The notes: generated by a model from the sequence alone, not told the origin. A stretch of DNA of 64,000 nucleotides from Limnochorda sp. LNt (GCF_035593265.1 NZ_CP141614.1:2790001-2854000); one strand, 5' to 3'. Numbered from the stretch's first letter, positions 25,745 to 35,398 are shown. Made by a program: numbers and translations.

Positions 25745-27073
25745 ATGTCGTCGATGACCTCGTTGTGCTCGTCGTCGCGATGGACGACCGCGTGTCTCGT
25801 CGTGGCCGTGCTGCTCGCCGGGATCGGCGTGGGGTCGTCGGCCCCGTCCGCGGCTGCGGTCGAGGCCACCTTCTGGAGCGCGCCCAATCCCACTCAGGAA
25901 GTGTTCTGGCGGGAGATGGCGCAGGCGTTCATGCGGGAGCGGCCCGACATCCGCATCGACGTGCGGGCCATGGTGGAGTCGCCGAGCTCGGAGGCCACCA
26001 TCCTGACGGCCATCGCGGGTGGCACGGCACCTGCCGGCTCGGAGAACATCTTCATCGGCTTCGGCGCCCAGCTCTACGAAAGCGGTGCCCTGGTGCCCCT
26101 CGACACCCTGCCGGGCTGGGACCAGATCATCCGGGCCCGCGGCATGGAGGAGGCCATCGAGGGCTGGCGCTTCCCCGACGGCCACTTCTACATCCTGCCC
26201 ATCTACTCCAACGCGATGCTCTTCGGCTGGCGCATCGACGTCTTGCGTGAGCTGGGCTACGCCGAGCCGCCGCGGACCTACTCCGAGGTGTTCGCCGTCG
26301 GCCAGCGGCTGCGGCAGGCCCGGCCCCGCTCCTTCCTCATGGCGCGGGCGGAGCTGCTGGATCCCACCTGGTGGCAGCGCTGGTTCGACTTCTTCATGCT
26401 CTACTACGCCGCCAGCCAGGGCGCCCCGTTCGTCGTGGGGCAGGACGTCACCGCCGACCGCGAGGCCGCCGTGGGCGTTTTCCGCTTCTACCAGGAGCTC
26501 AACCGGCGCAACCTGATCCTGACCCGCACCTCGACCGATCCCTTCCCGACCGGGCTGTCCATCTGGGCCGACATCGGTCCGTGGACCTTCCCCGACTGGA
26601 AGGAGCGGTTCCCGGAGATGCGGCTGGGCGAAACCTTCGCCTTGAGCCCCCCTCCGGTGCCCGACGGCTATCCTGCGGGCGAGCCCATCCGCACCTTCGC
26701 GGACGCGAAGGGCCTCGTGCTCTACGCGCAGGCTCCCAAGGAGCAGCGTGACGCAGTCTGGGAGTTCATCCGATGGGTCTTCACGCGGCCCGAGAGCGAC
26801 CTGCGTTGGCTCGAGGCCACGTCGCTGCCCCCCGTGAGGGGCGACCTCGCCACCTCCCCCGTCTTCTCCGGCTATCTGCGGCAGCACCCCGAGCTGGTGC
26901 CGTACGCCGAGGCGCTGCCCTACGCGGTGCCGCCCTTCGCCAGCCACCGCGTGACCGACGTGCAGACCGCGCTGGGCGAGGCGGGGCTGGTGCCGGCGGT
27001 GCGGGGGACCAAGACGCCCGAGCAGGCCTGGGAGGACGCCAGGGCGGCTATGGAGACCGTGCTCCGGCGCTGA
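25745..27073 (+). CDS. Sugar ABC transporter solute-binding protein, family 1
   Basis: A 442-aa extracellular sugar-binding protein. The signal peptide (TTACLVVAVLLAGIGVGSSAPSAAA) is followed by VEATFWSAPNPTQEVFWREMAQAF and, later, a domain with YILPIYSNAMLFGWRIDVLRELGY, a typical family 1 motif. A GGGAGG site lies two bases before ATG 25745 and eleven before ATG 25754, so either could be used. It heads an operon with two permeases and a GH3 beta-glucosidase, which points to beta-linked disaccharides or short oligosaccharides as cargo. No ATPase gene is present, so a shared MsmK-like ATPase is assumed. Confidence 0.87.
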   Translation: MSSMTSLCSSSRWTTACLVVAVLLAGIGVGSSAPSAAAVEATFWSAPNPTQEVFWREMAQAFMRERPDIRIDVRAMVESPSSEATILTAIAGGTAPAGSENIFIGFGAQLYESGALVPLDTLPGWDQIIRARGMEEAIEGWRFPDGHFYILPIYSNAMLFGWRIDVLRELGYAEPPRTYSEVFAVGQRLRQARPRSFLMARAELLDPTWWQRWFDFFMLYYAASQGAPFVVGQDVTADREAAVGVFRFYQELNRRNLILTRTSTDPFPTGLSIWADIGPWTFPDWKERFPEMRLGETFALSPPPVPDGYPAGEPIRTFADAKGLVLYAQAPKEQRDAVWEFIRWVFTRPESDLRWLEATSLPPVRGDLATSPVFSGYLRQHPELVPYAEALPYAVPPFASHRVTDVQTALGEAGLVPAVRGTKTPEQAWEDARAAMETVLRR

Positions 27074-27104
27074 GCCGGCACCTCCTCCGGCGGGCGGATG
27101 GCCG

Positions 27105-28013
27105 ATGGCCTCTCGTGCCGTGACGGGTGGACGGCTGCACCGGGCCGAGGAGGTGTGGGGGTGGCTGCTCGCCTCCCCCTACCTCCTCTTCGCCCTGGCC
27201 TTCTTCGTCGTGCCCTTCGTGTGGGCGTTGCTGCTGGTCTTCACCGAGTGGGACCTGATCTCGCCGCAACGTCAGATGGTGGGCCTGGCCAACTTCGTGG
27301 AGGCCCTGATGAGCCCCCGGGTGCGGGCGGCGTTCTGGACGCCCTTCAAGTTCATGGCAGTCTTCCTGCCGGCGGTGTTGGTCGCCGCCATGGCCATCGC
27401 CCTGCTGGTGCACTCGCTCGGACGCTGGGCCGGGGTGGTGGCCGTGGGCTTCTTCATGCCGTACCTGGCCTCGGGCGTGGCCATGGCCCTGGTGGTACAG
27501 GGCATCCTCTCCTACAACAGCCCCCTCAGCGACGCCTTCTTCTGGCTGATGGGCGACGTGCCCGACTGGTTCGGCGTGCCGGCCCTGGCCGTGGTGGTCA
27601 TCGCCCTCATGATGGCGTGGAAGTTCTCGGGGTACTACGCGCTCATCTTCCTCGCCGGCCTGCAGTCGATCCCCAAGGAGCTGTACGAGGCCGCCGAGAT
27701 CGACGGCGCCGGGTCCTGGACGTCCTTCTGGCGCATCACCGTGCCGATGCTGTACCCCGCGCTCTACTCGGTGATGGTGCTGGCCGTCGGCCTCATGTTC
27801 GGGGTCTTCACCGAGCCGTACATGCTGACCGGCGGCGGCCCGGATCTGGCCACTCACACGTGGCACCTCGAGATCTACTACCAGGCCTTCTCGAGCCTGC
27901 GGGCGGGGTACGCCTCGGCCATCGCCATTCTCAACGCGCTGAGCGTCTTCGTCGTGTTGACGGTGGTCCGGCGCGCGATGGAGTGGTGGGGGAGAGCCAA
28001 CGGATGGACGTGA
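27105..28013 (+). CDS. Sugar ABC transporter permease, MalF type
   Basis: A 302-aa permease with six hydrophobic segments (WGWLLASPYLLFALAFFVVPFVWALLLVF first). The coupling motif ELYEAAEIDGAGSWTSFWRITVPML contacts the ATPase. The C-terminal half carries YMLTGGGPDLATHTWHLEIYYQAF, a well-conserved feature. It follows the binding-protein gene by 31 bp and overlaps the second permease by 10 bp. Confidence 0.9.
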   Translation: MASRAVTGGRLHRAEEVWGWLLASPYLLFALAFFVVPFVWALLLVFTEWDLISPQRQMVGLANFVEALMSPRVRAAFWTPFKFMAVFLPAVLVAAMAIALLVHSLGRWAGVVAVGFFMPYLASGVAMALVVQGILSYNSPLSDAFFWLMGDVPDWFGVPALAVVVIALMMAWKFSGYYALIFLAGLQSIPKELYEAAEIDGAGSWTSFWRITVPMLYPALYSVMVLAVGLMFGVFTEPYMLTGGGPDLATHTWHLEIYYQAFSSLRAGYASAIAILNALSVFVVLTVVRRAMEWWGRANGWT

Positions 28014-28915
28014 GGGCGACGTCCGGCAGGGCCGGGATCGCGGGCGATCGCGTGCGTCGGGCCACAGCCGTCGCCACCCGCCGCCGTCGCGGGGGCAAGG
28101 TGGGCGTGCGGGTGGGCCGTGGCCTCCTGCTGGCCGCAGGCCTGACGATCTCGCTCTTTCCCTATCTGTATATGGTCCTGCAGTCCCTGGCTCCCTGGAA
28201 CCAGGTCAACCGCGTCCTCTTCCCGTCGGAGCTGACCTTGCGCTCGTACGATTGGCTGCTGCGCGGGTCGGCCATCGCGCTGGCGCGTCCGTGGCTGAGG
28301 GCCCTTGGCAACAGCGTGCTGGTGAGCGTCACGTCGACGGTGCTGGTGCTCGTCTCGGCGTTGCTGGTCGGCTACGCTCTGTCCCGCTTGCGCTTCAAGG
28401 GGCGGGGCTTCGTCTACCAAGCCCTGCTCTTCCAGATGTTCTACCCGGCCATCATCCTGCTGGTGCCGACCTTCCTCATCATCCGGTGGCTGGGCCTCTA
28501 CGACACCTACACGGCCATGATCCTGCCCAAGGCTGTCAACCTCTGGGCCATCTTCATGTACACCTCCTTCTTCCGGTCGCTGCCGCAAGAGGTGATCGAG
28601 GCTGCCCGCCTGGACGGCGCCAACGAGGCGCGCGTGGTCTTCGGCATCGCCCTGCCCATGTCGGTGCCCATCACCACGGTGGTCGGGCTCTTCGTCTTCA
28701 TGGAGCGCTGGTCCGAGCTGATGTGGGACCTGGTGGTGGTCAAGCGCTACGAGATGATGACGCTCAACGTCATGATCGCCACCATGAGCGGGCCGTACGC
28801 CAGCTATCCCGGCCCCCTCTACGCCGCCGGCACCCTCCTGACGCTGCCGATCCTGCTGGCCTTCCTGCTCGCGAGCCGGTACTTCACGCAAGGCATTCAA
28901 CTCGTGTTCAAGTAG
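28004..28915 (+). CDS. Sugar ABC transporter permease, MalG type
   Basis: A 303-aa permease, partner of the upstream MalF-type protein. A basic N-terminal tail of about 35 residues precedes the first helix. The coupling motif is VIEAARLDGANEARVVFGIALPMS, and the C-terminus LLASRYFTQGIQLVFK is typical. ATG 28004 lies inside the previous gene's end with GGGGGAGAG upstream. The GH3 gene follows after 37 bp. Confidence 0.9.
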   Translation: MDVRATSGRAGIAGDRVRRATAVATRRRRGGKVGVRVGRGLLLAAGLTISLFPYLYMVLQSLAPWNQVNRVLFPSELTLRSYDWLLRGSAIALARPWLRALGNSVLVSVTSTVLVLVSALLVGYALSRLRFKGRGFVYQALLFQMFYPAIILLVPTFLIIRWLGLYDTYTAMILPKAVNLWAIFMYTSFFRSLPQEVIEAARLDGANEARVVFGIALPMSVPITTVVGLFVFMERWSELMWDLVVVKRYEMMTLNVMIATMSGPYASYPGPLYAAGTLLTLPILLAFLLASRYFTQGIQLVFK

Positions 28916-28952
28916 ACCATCTGTGCAATGTGCAAGAGGAGGGGATGGGACC

Positions 28953-31193
28953 ATGCAGCCCGTCCAAGAGCTGGTCCGCCAGCTGACCCTGGAGGAGAAG
29001 GCCGCGCTGTGCTCCGGCGCCACGGCGTGGCGCACTGAGGCCGTCGAGCGACTCGGCATCCCGTCCATCGTCCTCTCGGATGGCCCCCACGGGCTCCGGC
29101 GCCCGGTCCGGGAGGACGAGCTGGGGGGCCCCAGCGTACCGGCCACGTGCTTTCCGACCGCATCGGCCATGGCCTGCTCGTGGGATCGCCAGCTCGTGCG
29201 CGAGGTGGCGCAGGCGCTCGGAGCCGAGGCGCGTGCCGCCGGGGTCCACGTCCTGCTGGGGCCCGGGGTCAACATGAAGCGGACGCCTCTATGCGGGCGC
29301 AACTTCGAGTACTTCTCCGAGGATCCCTACCTGGCGGGGGAGCTGGCCGCGGCCTACGTGGAGGGCCTCCAGTCCACCGGGGTGAGCGCCTGCGTCAAGC
29401 ACTTCGCGGCCAACAACCAGGAGACGGATCGCATGACCGTCGACGCCGTGGTGGACGAGCGCACGTTGCGCGAGATCTACCTGGCCGTCTTCGAGCGGGT
29501 CATCCGCAAGGCGCGTCCCTGGAGCGTCATGTGTTCCTACAACCGCCTCAACGGCGTCTACGCCTCCCAGCATCGATGGCTCCTGACGGAGGTCCTCCGG
29601 GAGGCGTGGGGCTTCGATGGCCTGGTGGTCTCCGACTGGGGTGCGGTCGAGGATCGGGTGGCGGGCCTGGCCGCGGGCCTGGACCTGGAGATGCCCGGCC
29701 CGTCGCCGGCCAACGACGCTCGCATCGTGGAGGCGGTGCGCACCGGGCAGCTCGACGAGGCTGTGCTGGATCGAGCCGTCGAGCGCATCCTCACCCTGGT
29801 GCAGAAGGTCACGTCGCCCTCCAACCCGGCCCCGCCGGTAGACGTCGACGCCCATCACCGGCTGGCCCGCCGGGCGGCGGCGGCCTGCATGGTCCTGCTC
29901 AAGAACGAAGGTGCGCTGTTGCCCCTCCAACCCGATCGGCACCGCTCCGTCGCCCTGCTGGGAGGCATGGCGGCCGCCCCTCAGTTTCAGGGCGGGGGCA
30001 GCTCTCGGGTCAACCCCACGCGCACCGAGAGCGCCCTGGAGGCGTGGCGCGAGGTTGCGCCCGAAGTGAGCGTGAGCTATCACCAGGGCTATCGTCAAGA
30101 CGGAGGCCGGGACGCAGCGCTGCTGCGCGCGGCGGTCGACGCGGCCCGCGTGGCGGACGTGGCCGTGGTCTTCGTCGGCCTGCCCGACGGGGTGGAGTCC
30201 GAGGGCTACGATCGCAAGGACATGGCGCTGCCGGAGGGCCACGTGGCCCTCATCCGGGAGGTGGCCAGGGTCCAGCCCCGTACGGTGGTCGTCTTGCACA
30301 ATGGCGCCCCGGTCGACATGGCCGGCTGGGTCGGACAGGTGCCGGCGGTGCTGCTGGCCGGCCTCGCCGGGCAGGCGTCAGGGGCGGCGGCGGTAGACGT
30401 CCTGCTGGGGCGGGTCAATCCGTCGGGCAAGCTGGCCGAGACCTACCCGACACGCCTGGAGCAGACGCCGGCGTTCTTCGACTTCCCCGGCGAGGGCGGG
30501 CACGTGCGGTACGGCGAGCGGGTCTTCATCGGCTACCGCTACTACGATGCCAGGGACGTCGAGCCGCTCTTCCCCTTCGGTCACGGCCTGTCGTACACGA
30601 CTTTCGCGTACGGGCCGCTCGCCCTCAGCCGCTCCACGATAGGGCCCGACGAGTCGCTGGATGTGACGCTGTGGGTGCGCAACACGGGCGAGCGGGCCGG
30701 CCAGGAGGTCGTGCAGCTCTACGTCGGCCCGCGCCAGGCCCGGGTGGCCCGGCCGGTCAAGGAGCTCAAGGGCTTCGACAAGGTGGCCCTGGCCCCGGGA
30801 GAGTCACGTCCCGTGCGCTTCGTGCTGACGGCCCTGGACCTGGCCTACTACGACCCCGCCCGCCGCGCCTGGGTGGCCGAGCCAGGCCTCTACGACATCC
30901 TGGTAGGCGCGTCCTCCCGTGACATCCGGGTGCAGGCCACGGTCGAGCTGACCCAAGGCCTGCACGCCGAGACGCGTCTCGACGAGGAGTCGACGGTGCG
31001 GGCCTGGATGCAGCATCCCGCCGGGCGGCTCGCCCTCGAGCGGGCGCTTCCGCCCGAGCTGTTCGGGCGGCTGGCGGGCCAGCCTCCCACGTCCTTCCTG
31101 TGGGAGCTCCCGCTCAAGAAGCTGTCGCTGTTGAGCCAGGGAGCGCTGGACGAGTCGGCCATCCGTCGGGTCGTCGCCGCACTCCGAGGCTAG
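28953..31193 (+). CDS. Glycoside hydrolase family 3 beta-glucosidase
   Basis: A 746-aa cytoplasmic enzyme without a signal peptide, cleaving terminal non-reducing beta-glucosyl or beta-xylosyl residues. Domains in order are the GH3 N-terminal barrel (KHFAANNQETDRMTVDAVVDERTLREIYL), the nucleophile loop VVSDWGA with Asp228, the GH3 C-terminal domain (LLKNEGALLPL ... GLAGQASGAAAVDVLLGRVNPSGKLAETYP) and a fibronectin III-like domain (VTLWVRNTGERAGQEVVQLYV). It ends an ABC sugar operon, so it probably processes the imported oligosaccharide inside the cell. ATG 28953 has GAGGAGGGG upstream. Its stop codon shares CTAG with the convergent hydA stop. Confidence 0.93.
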   Translation: MQPVQELVRQLTLEEKAALCSGATAWRTEAVERLGIPSIVLSDGPHGLRRPVREDELGGPSVPATCFPTASAMACSWDRQLVREVAQALGAEARAAGVHVLLGPGVNMKRTPLCGRNFEYFSEDPYLAGELAAAYVEGLQSTGVSACVKHFAANNQETDRMTVDAVVDERTLREIYLAVFERVIRKARPWSVMCSYNRLNGVYASQHRWLLTEVLREAWGFDGLVVSDWGAVEDRVAGLAAGLDLEMPGPSPANDARIVEAVRTGQLDEAVLDRAVERILTLVQKVTSPSNPAPPVDVDAHHRLARRAAAACMVLLKNEGALLPLQPDRHRSVALLGGMAAAPQFQGGGSSRVNPTRTESALEAWREVAPEVSVSYHQGYRQDGGRDAALLRAAVDAARVADVAVVFVGLPDGVESEGYDRKDMALPEGHVALIREVARVQPRTVVVLHNGAPVDMAGWVGQVPAVLLAGLAGQASGAAAVDVLLGRVNPSGKLAETYPTRLEQTPAFFDFPGEGGHVRYGERVFIGYRYYDARDVEPLFPFGHGLSYTTFAYGPLALSRSTIGPDESLDVTLWVRNTGERAGQEVVQLYVGPRQARVARPVKELKGFDKVALAPGESRPVRFVLTALDLAYYDPARRAWVAEPGLYDILVGASSRDIRVQATVELTQGLHAETRLDEESTVRAWMQHPAGRLALERALPPELFGRLAGQPPTSFLWELPLKKLSLLSQGALDESAIRRVVAALRG

Positions 31194-32959
31194 CCGGCCT
31201 TCGCCACGGGCACCGCGCGGGGCCGGTAGTGGGTGTGCAAGACCCTGTGGCTGCGCTCGCTCCCCGGTGAGCCCAGCCACTCCGCATAGAGGGCCTGTAC
31301 CTCGGGATTGTGGTGCGCACATCGCAGCGGGCTGGCCCGGTCGATGCCCGCCAGGGCCGACGCCCGGGCCAGCCGGGCCTCCACGCTGCCTGCCTCGCCG
31401 GCAGCGGGCCGGGGCTGGCCCCCACCCCCGACGCAGCCGCCCGGGCACGCCATCACCTCGACGAAGTCGAGACGCTCGAACTCGGGGCTCTCCAGGAGAG
31501 CCCGCGCGGCCCTCAGGCCGTCGACGATGGCGCATCGCAGCACCCGGTCGCCCAGAGCCACGTCCAGCCGACGGATGCCTCCGCCCGCCCCGAGCTCCGT
31601 CCACTCGAGGGCGTCGGGCGTCAGATCCTGACCCGTCGCCATGTGGTACGCGGTGCGCAGGGCCGCCTGGGCCACCCCGCCGCTGCCGCCGAAGATGACG
31701 GCCGCCCCCGTGCTCTGCCCCAGCAAGGGGTCCATCGGCTCGGGCGCCAGTCGGGTAACGTCGAGGCCGGCCTGGCGGAGCATCCGGATGAACTCGCGGG
31801 TGGTCAGCACGGCGTCGACCGCGCCGCCCAGCTCCTCCCGTCGGGCCTCGAACTTCTTGGCGGTGCACGGCATGATGGAGACCACGAAGAGACGCTCCGG
31901 GTCGATGCCCGCCCTCGCAGCGAAGTGCTGCTTGACGACCGCTCCCACCATCTCGTGGGGCGACCGGCAGGTGGAGAGGTGCGCCAGGCGCTCGGGGAAG
32001 TAGTGCTCGAGGTACTTGACCCAGGCGGGGCAGCACGAGGTGAGCAGCGGCAAGGGCTCCCTCGGGCCCGTGCCCGAGAGTCGCCGCAGGAGTTCGGCGG
32101 CCTCCTCCATCACCGTCAGGTCGGCGCCGAAGTTGGTGTCGAAGACATAGTCGAAGCCGAGCCAGCGCAGCGCAGCCACGATCTGGCCGGTCAAGGGGGC
32201 CCCCGGCGCCGTGCCGAAAGCCTCTCCCACCGAGACCCGGACGGCAGGTGCGATCTGCGCCACCACCCGGGTCGACGGGTCGTGCAGCGCCTGCCAGACC
32301 CGCTCGACGTGGTCCTGCTCGTAGAGGGCTCCGACCGGGCAGCGCAGCACGCACTGGCCGCAGTAGACGCAGCCCGACTCGGCCAGCGAGGCCCCGAAGC
32401 CGGGGGCTACGGTCACGTCGAAGCCCCGGCCCACGAAGTCGACGGCCCCGATCCCCTGCACCTCCTGGCAGACCCGCACGCACCGGCCGCAGAGGATGCA
32501 CTTGCCCGGGTCGCGCACGATGACCTCGCTCGAGACGTCGGGCGCCTCGTCCTGTGCCTTGCGCCGGGCGCCGACGTAGGCGCCGACCCGCGCCCCCCAC
32601 CGAGCCGCCAGGACCCGGAGCTCGCAGTCGTCGGAGCGCGCACAGCTGAGGCAGGCCTGGGGATGATCGGCCAGCAACAGCTCCAGCACCTGACGGCGCG
32701 CCTCCCGCACGGCCGGCGAGCTGGTCTGGATCTCCATGCCCTCCGCGACCGTCTGGGTGCAGGCCGTCACCAAGCGCCCGGACCCCGCCAGCTCCACCAC
32801 GCAGAGGCGACAGCCGCCGAAGGGCGGCAGGCCCTCCAGGTGGCAGAGCGTGGGGATCTCGTACCCCGCCGCTCGCAGGGCCGAGAGCAGGGTCTGTCCG
32901 GCCCTCGCCTCCATCGGACGGCCGTCCACCGTCAGGCGGACCGTCTCGGTCGTCCCCAT
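31190..32959 (-). CDS. hydA: [FeFe] hydrogenase catalytic subunit HydA/HndD
   Basis: A 589-aa iron hydrogenase. The N-terminal [2Fe-2S] domain (CHLEGLPPFGGCRLCVVEL) is followed by a His-ligated cluster motif (HPQACLSCARSDDC) and two [4Fe-4S] motifs (CILCGRCVRVCQE, CVYCGQCVLRCPVGAL). The H-cluster signatures are all intact: TSCCPAWVKYLE, MPCTAKKFEA and EVMACPGGCVGGGGQP. With HydB and HydC it should form the cytoplasmic complex that couples NADH and reduced ferredoxin oxidation to hydrogen evolution, or runs in reverse. ATG 32959 overlaps the hydB stop. The maturation genes hydEFG are not in the window. Confidence 0.96.
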   Translation of the reverse strand: MGTTETVRLTVDGRPMEARAGQTLLSALRAAGYEIPTLCHLEGLPPFGGCRLCVVELAGSGRLVTACTQTVAEGMEIQTSSPAVREARRQVLELLLADHPQACLSCARSDDCELRVLAARWGARVGAYVGARRKAQDEAPDVSSEVIVRDPGKCILCGRCVRVCQEVQGIGAVDFVGRGFDVTVAPGFGASLAESGCVYCGQCVLRCPVGALYEQDHVERVWQALHDPSTRVVAQIAPAVRVSVGEAFGTAPGAPLTGQIVAALRWLGFDYVFDTNFGADLTVMEEAAELLRRLSGTGPREPLPLLTSCCPAWVKYLEHYFPERLAHLSTCRSPHEMVGAVVKQHFAARAGIDPERLFVVSIMPCTAKKFEARREELGGAVDAVLTTREFIRMLRQAGLDVTRLAPEPMDPLLGQSTGAAVIFGGSGGVAQAALRTAYHMATGQDLTPDALEWTELGAGGGIRRLDVALGDRVLRCAIVDGLRAARALLESPEFERLDFVEVMACPGGCVGGGGQPRPAAGEAGSVEARLARASALAGIDRASPLRCAHHNPEVQALYAEWLGSPGSERSHRVLHTHYRPRAVPVAKAG

Positions 32960-34881
32960 CAGGCCACCTCCACCGCGCCGAACCGGCAGGTCTCGAGGCA
33001 CGCCCCACAGCGCACGCAGCGGTCGCTGAGGATGCGGTGGGGCTGACGTCTCTCGCCCACGATGGCCCCTTGCACGCATGCCTGCACGCACGCACCGCAC
33101 CCCGTGCAGGCGGACGGGTCGATGCGGTAGGCCAGGTACGCGGTGCACCGGCGCGCAGGGCACCGCCCCTCCACCAGGTGGGCCAGGTACTCGTCACGGA
33201 AGTAGCGCAAGGTGCTCAGCACGGGGTTGGCCGCCGTCTGCCCCAGGCCGCAGGCGGCCGTGGCCCTCAGCACCCGCCCCAGGGATTGGATCGAGGCCAG
33301 CAGCTCCTCCGCCTGGCGTGGATGCATCTTGCGGGGTCCCCCCGGCGGCGCCACGATGCGCTCCAACAGCTCGTAGAGCCGGGTCGTGCCCTCCCGGCAG
33401 GGGATGCACTTGCCGCACGACTCCTTGCGCAGGAAGTCGAGGAAGAAGCGCGCCACGTCGACCATGCACTTGGAGTCGTCCATGACGACGAGCCCGCCCG
33501 AACCCATCATGGCGCCCGTGCGGGCCAGCGACTCGTAGTCGATGGGGGTGTCCAGCAGGCTCTCGGGCAAACACCCCCCTGACGGCCCCCCGATCTGCAC
33601 CGCCTTGAAGGGCTTGCCCTGCTCGATGCCGCCCCCGATCTCGTAGACGATCTCCCGCAACGTGACGCCCATCGGTACCTCGATGAGGCCGCTGTCCACG
33701 ACCTCCCCCGTCAGGGCGAAGACCTTGGTGCCCTTGCTCCCCTCGGTGCCGATGGTGCGAAACCAGTCGGCGCCGTGGGCGATGATGGCCGGCACGTTGG
33801 CCAGGGTCTCGACGTTGTTGATGACGGTGGGATGGCCCCACAACCCCGACTCCACCGGGTAGGGCGGCCGGGGACGGGGCATGCCGCGGCCGCCCTCCAC
33901 GGAGGCGATGAGCGCCGTCTCCTCCCCGCAGACGAAGGCGCCGGCTCCGATGCGGATCTCCACCGTGAAGGCGAAGTCGCTGCCCAGGATGCGGGAGCCC
34001 AGCAGGTCCCGCTCCTCGGCCTGGAGGATGGCCCGCTGCAGTCGCTCGATGGCCAGGGGGTACTCGGCCCGGACGTAGACGAATCCCCGTCGGGCCCCTA
34101 CGGCGTAAGCGGCGAGGGCCATCCCCTCCAGCACGCGGTGGGGGTCGCCCTCGAGCACGCTGCGATCCATGAAGGCGCCCGGATCGCCCTCGTCGGCGTT
34201 GCAGACGACGTAGCGCACCGGATCCTCCTGCATGGCAGCCAGCCGCCACTTGCGCCCCGTCGGGAAGCCCGCGCCGCCTCGCCCTCGCAGACCGGCCCGC
34301 TCGATCTCGTCGATGACCTCTCGAGGCGTCATCGATCGGATGGCCCGCTCCAGCGCCCCATAGCCGCCCGAGGCGATGTACTCGTCGATGTCGCAGGGGT
34401 CGATCCGCCCGCAGTTGGCCAGCACGATGCGACGCTGCCTGCGCATCAGCGGCAGCTCGTCGACCCGGGGCAGACGCCGCAGGCCGGCCGCCGCAGCCCC
34501 GTCTCCCGTCTCGGAGGGGGACCGGGCCTGTCCGTCGTGGCCGGGGGGCCCCACCGGAGCCCGGACCTCGCCCTCGGGCTCCCCCAGGGCCACGCCCACC
34601 AGCAGGTCGTCTGGCACGATCCCGCCCGCCACGTACGTCGCGACCAGACGAGATGCCGACGCCGGGGTGACGGAGCCGAAGGTGAGGGCGGGCCGTCCCG
34701 GGAGCCGGACGTCGACCAGCACCTCCCGCTCGCACATGCCGATGCAGCCCACGGTCTTGACGCGGGCTCGCACGCCCGCCCGCTCGAGCTCCCGGCGGAG
34801 GGCCTCCACCACCTGCCCCGCGCCGGCCGCCAGGCCACAGCTGCCGGCCCCCACTCGGATCTCAACGGGCGTCGTGCTCAT
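32959..34881 (-). CDS. hydB: Bifurcating hydrogenase flavoprotein subunit HydB (NuoF-like)
   Basis: A 640-aa NADH- and FMN-binding subunit. Residues about 1-95 form a thioredoxin-like [2Fe-2S] domain (GSCGLAAGAGQ ... KTVGCIGMCEREV). The NuoF core has GRGGAGFPTGRKWRLA for NADH and FMN binding, NADEGDPGAFMDRSVLEGDPHRVLEGM, and the [4Fe-4S] motif SCGKCIPCREGT with a distal Cys in AACGLGQTAANP. The C-terminus adds two ferredoxin motifs, CTGCGACVQACVQGA and CVRCGACLETCRFGA. This domain order is that of HydB in trimeric bifurcating hydrogenases. ATG 34881 has GGAGGGAG upstream and overlaps hydC by 20 bp. Confidence 0.95.
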   Translation of the reverse strand: MSTTPVEIRVGAGSCGLAAGAGQVVEALRRELERAGVRARVKTVGCIGMCEREVLVDVRLPGRPALTFGSVTPASASRLVATYVAGGIVPDDLLVGVALGEPEGEVRAPVGPPGHDGQARSPSETGDGAAAAGLRRLPRVDELPLMRRQRRIVLANCGRIDPCDIDEYIASGGYGALERAIRSMTPREVIDEIERAGLRGRGGAGFPTGRKWRLAAMQEDPVRYVVCNADEGDPGAFMDRSVLEGDPHRVLEGMALAAYAVGARRGFVYVRAEYPLAIERLQRAILQAEERDLLGSRILGSDFAFTVEIRIGAGAFVCGEETALIASVEGGRGMPRPRPPYPVESGLWGHPTVINNVETLANVPAIIAHGADWFRTIGTEGSKGTKVFALTGEVVDSGLIEVPMGVTLREIVYEIGGGIEQGKPFKAVQIGGPSGGCLPESLLDTPIDYESLARTGAMMGSGGLVVMDDSKCMVDVARFFLDFLRKESCGKCIPCREGTTRLYELLERIVAPPGGPRKMHPRQAEELLASIQSLGRVLRATAACGLGQTAANPVLSTLRYFRDEYLAHLVEGRCPARRCTAYLAYRIDPSACTGCGACVQACVQGAIVGERRQPHRILSDRCVRCGACLETCRFGAVEVA

Positions 34882-35398
34882 GGCGCTCCCTCCGCGGCGC
34901 GGCCACACCCGAGCGGAGCCGGCGAATCAGCCGGGTCAACTCCTGACGGCCCACCCGACCGTGGACGGTCTCGTCGACCACCACCACCGGCGCCCGGCTG
35001 CAGCACCCCAGGCATGCCACGGTCTCGACGGAGAAGTCGCCGTCCTCGGTCGTCTCGCCGTCGCCCGCCCCCAGCAGATGCTCGACGTGGTCCAGCAGGG
35101 CAGCGGAGCCTCGCACGTGACATGCCGTCCCCCGGCAGATGCGGATGGTGTGCCGGCCGGGCGGCCTCAGCCGGAAGAAGTTGTAGAAGGTGGCCACGGC
35201 GTAGGCCTGGGTCACACTCATGCCGCAGGCTGCCGCGGCCTTGACCACCTCGTCGCGAGGAAGGTAGCCGAGGCGTGCCTGCACCTCTTGCAGGAGAGGG
35301 ATGATGCTGGGACGCTCCGGCGAGCTGGGGCTCCACAGCCAGCGGTGGCCGGAAGGACGCCCATTGGAGCTGGTCGGCAGATTCGCGCTCGCGGGCAC
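34862..35398 (-). CDS. hydC: Bifurcating hydrogenase [2Fe-2S] subunit HydC (NuoE-like)
   Basis: A 178-aa NuoE-type subunit with a helical N-terminal domain (IIPLLQEVQARLGYLPRDEVVKAAAACGMS) and a thioredoxin-like fold binding [2Fe-2S] through CRGTACHVRGS and ACLGCCSRAPVVVVDE. It relays electrons within HydABC. The GTG start at 35398 is chosen because GGGAGG lies exactly eight bases upstream; the frame also runs further 5' with other possible starts. It is the first gene of the hydCBA operon. I could not find a convincing promoter in the 155 bp before it. Confidence 0.93.
   Translation of the reverse strand: MPASANLPTSSNGRPSGHRWLWSPSSPERPSIIPLLQEVQARLGYLPRDEVVKAAAACGMSVTQAYAVATFYNFFRLRPPGRHTIRICRGTACHVRGSAALLDHVEHLLGAGDGETTEDGDFSVETVACLGCCSRAPVVVVDETVHGRVGRQELTRLIRRLRSGVAAPRRERHEHDAR

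Noticed and set aside
23407-26250. 947-codon plus-strand open frame
   Set aside because: It runs antisense through a permease and a binding-protein gene and ends inside another binding protein; composition is Gly/Arg/Pro/His-rich without domains.
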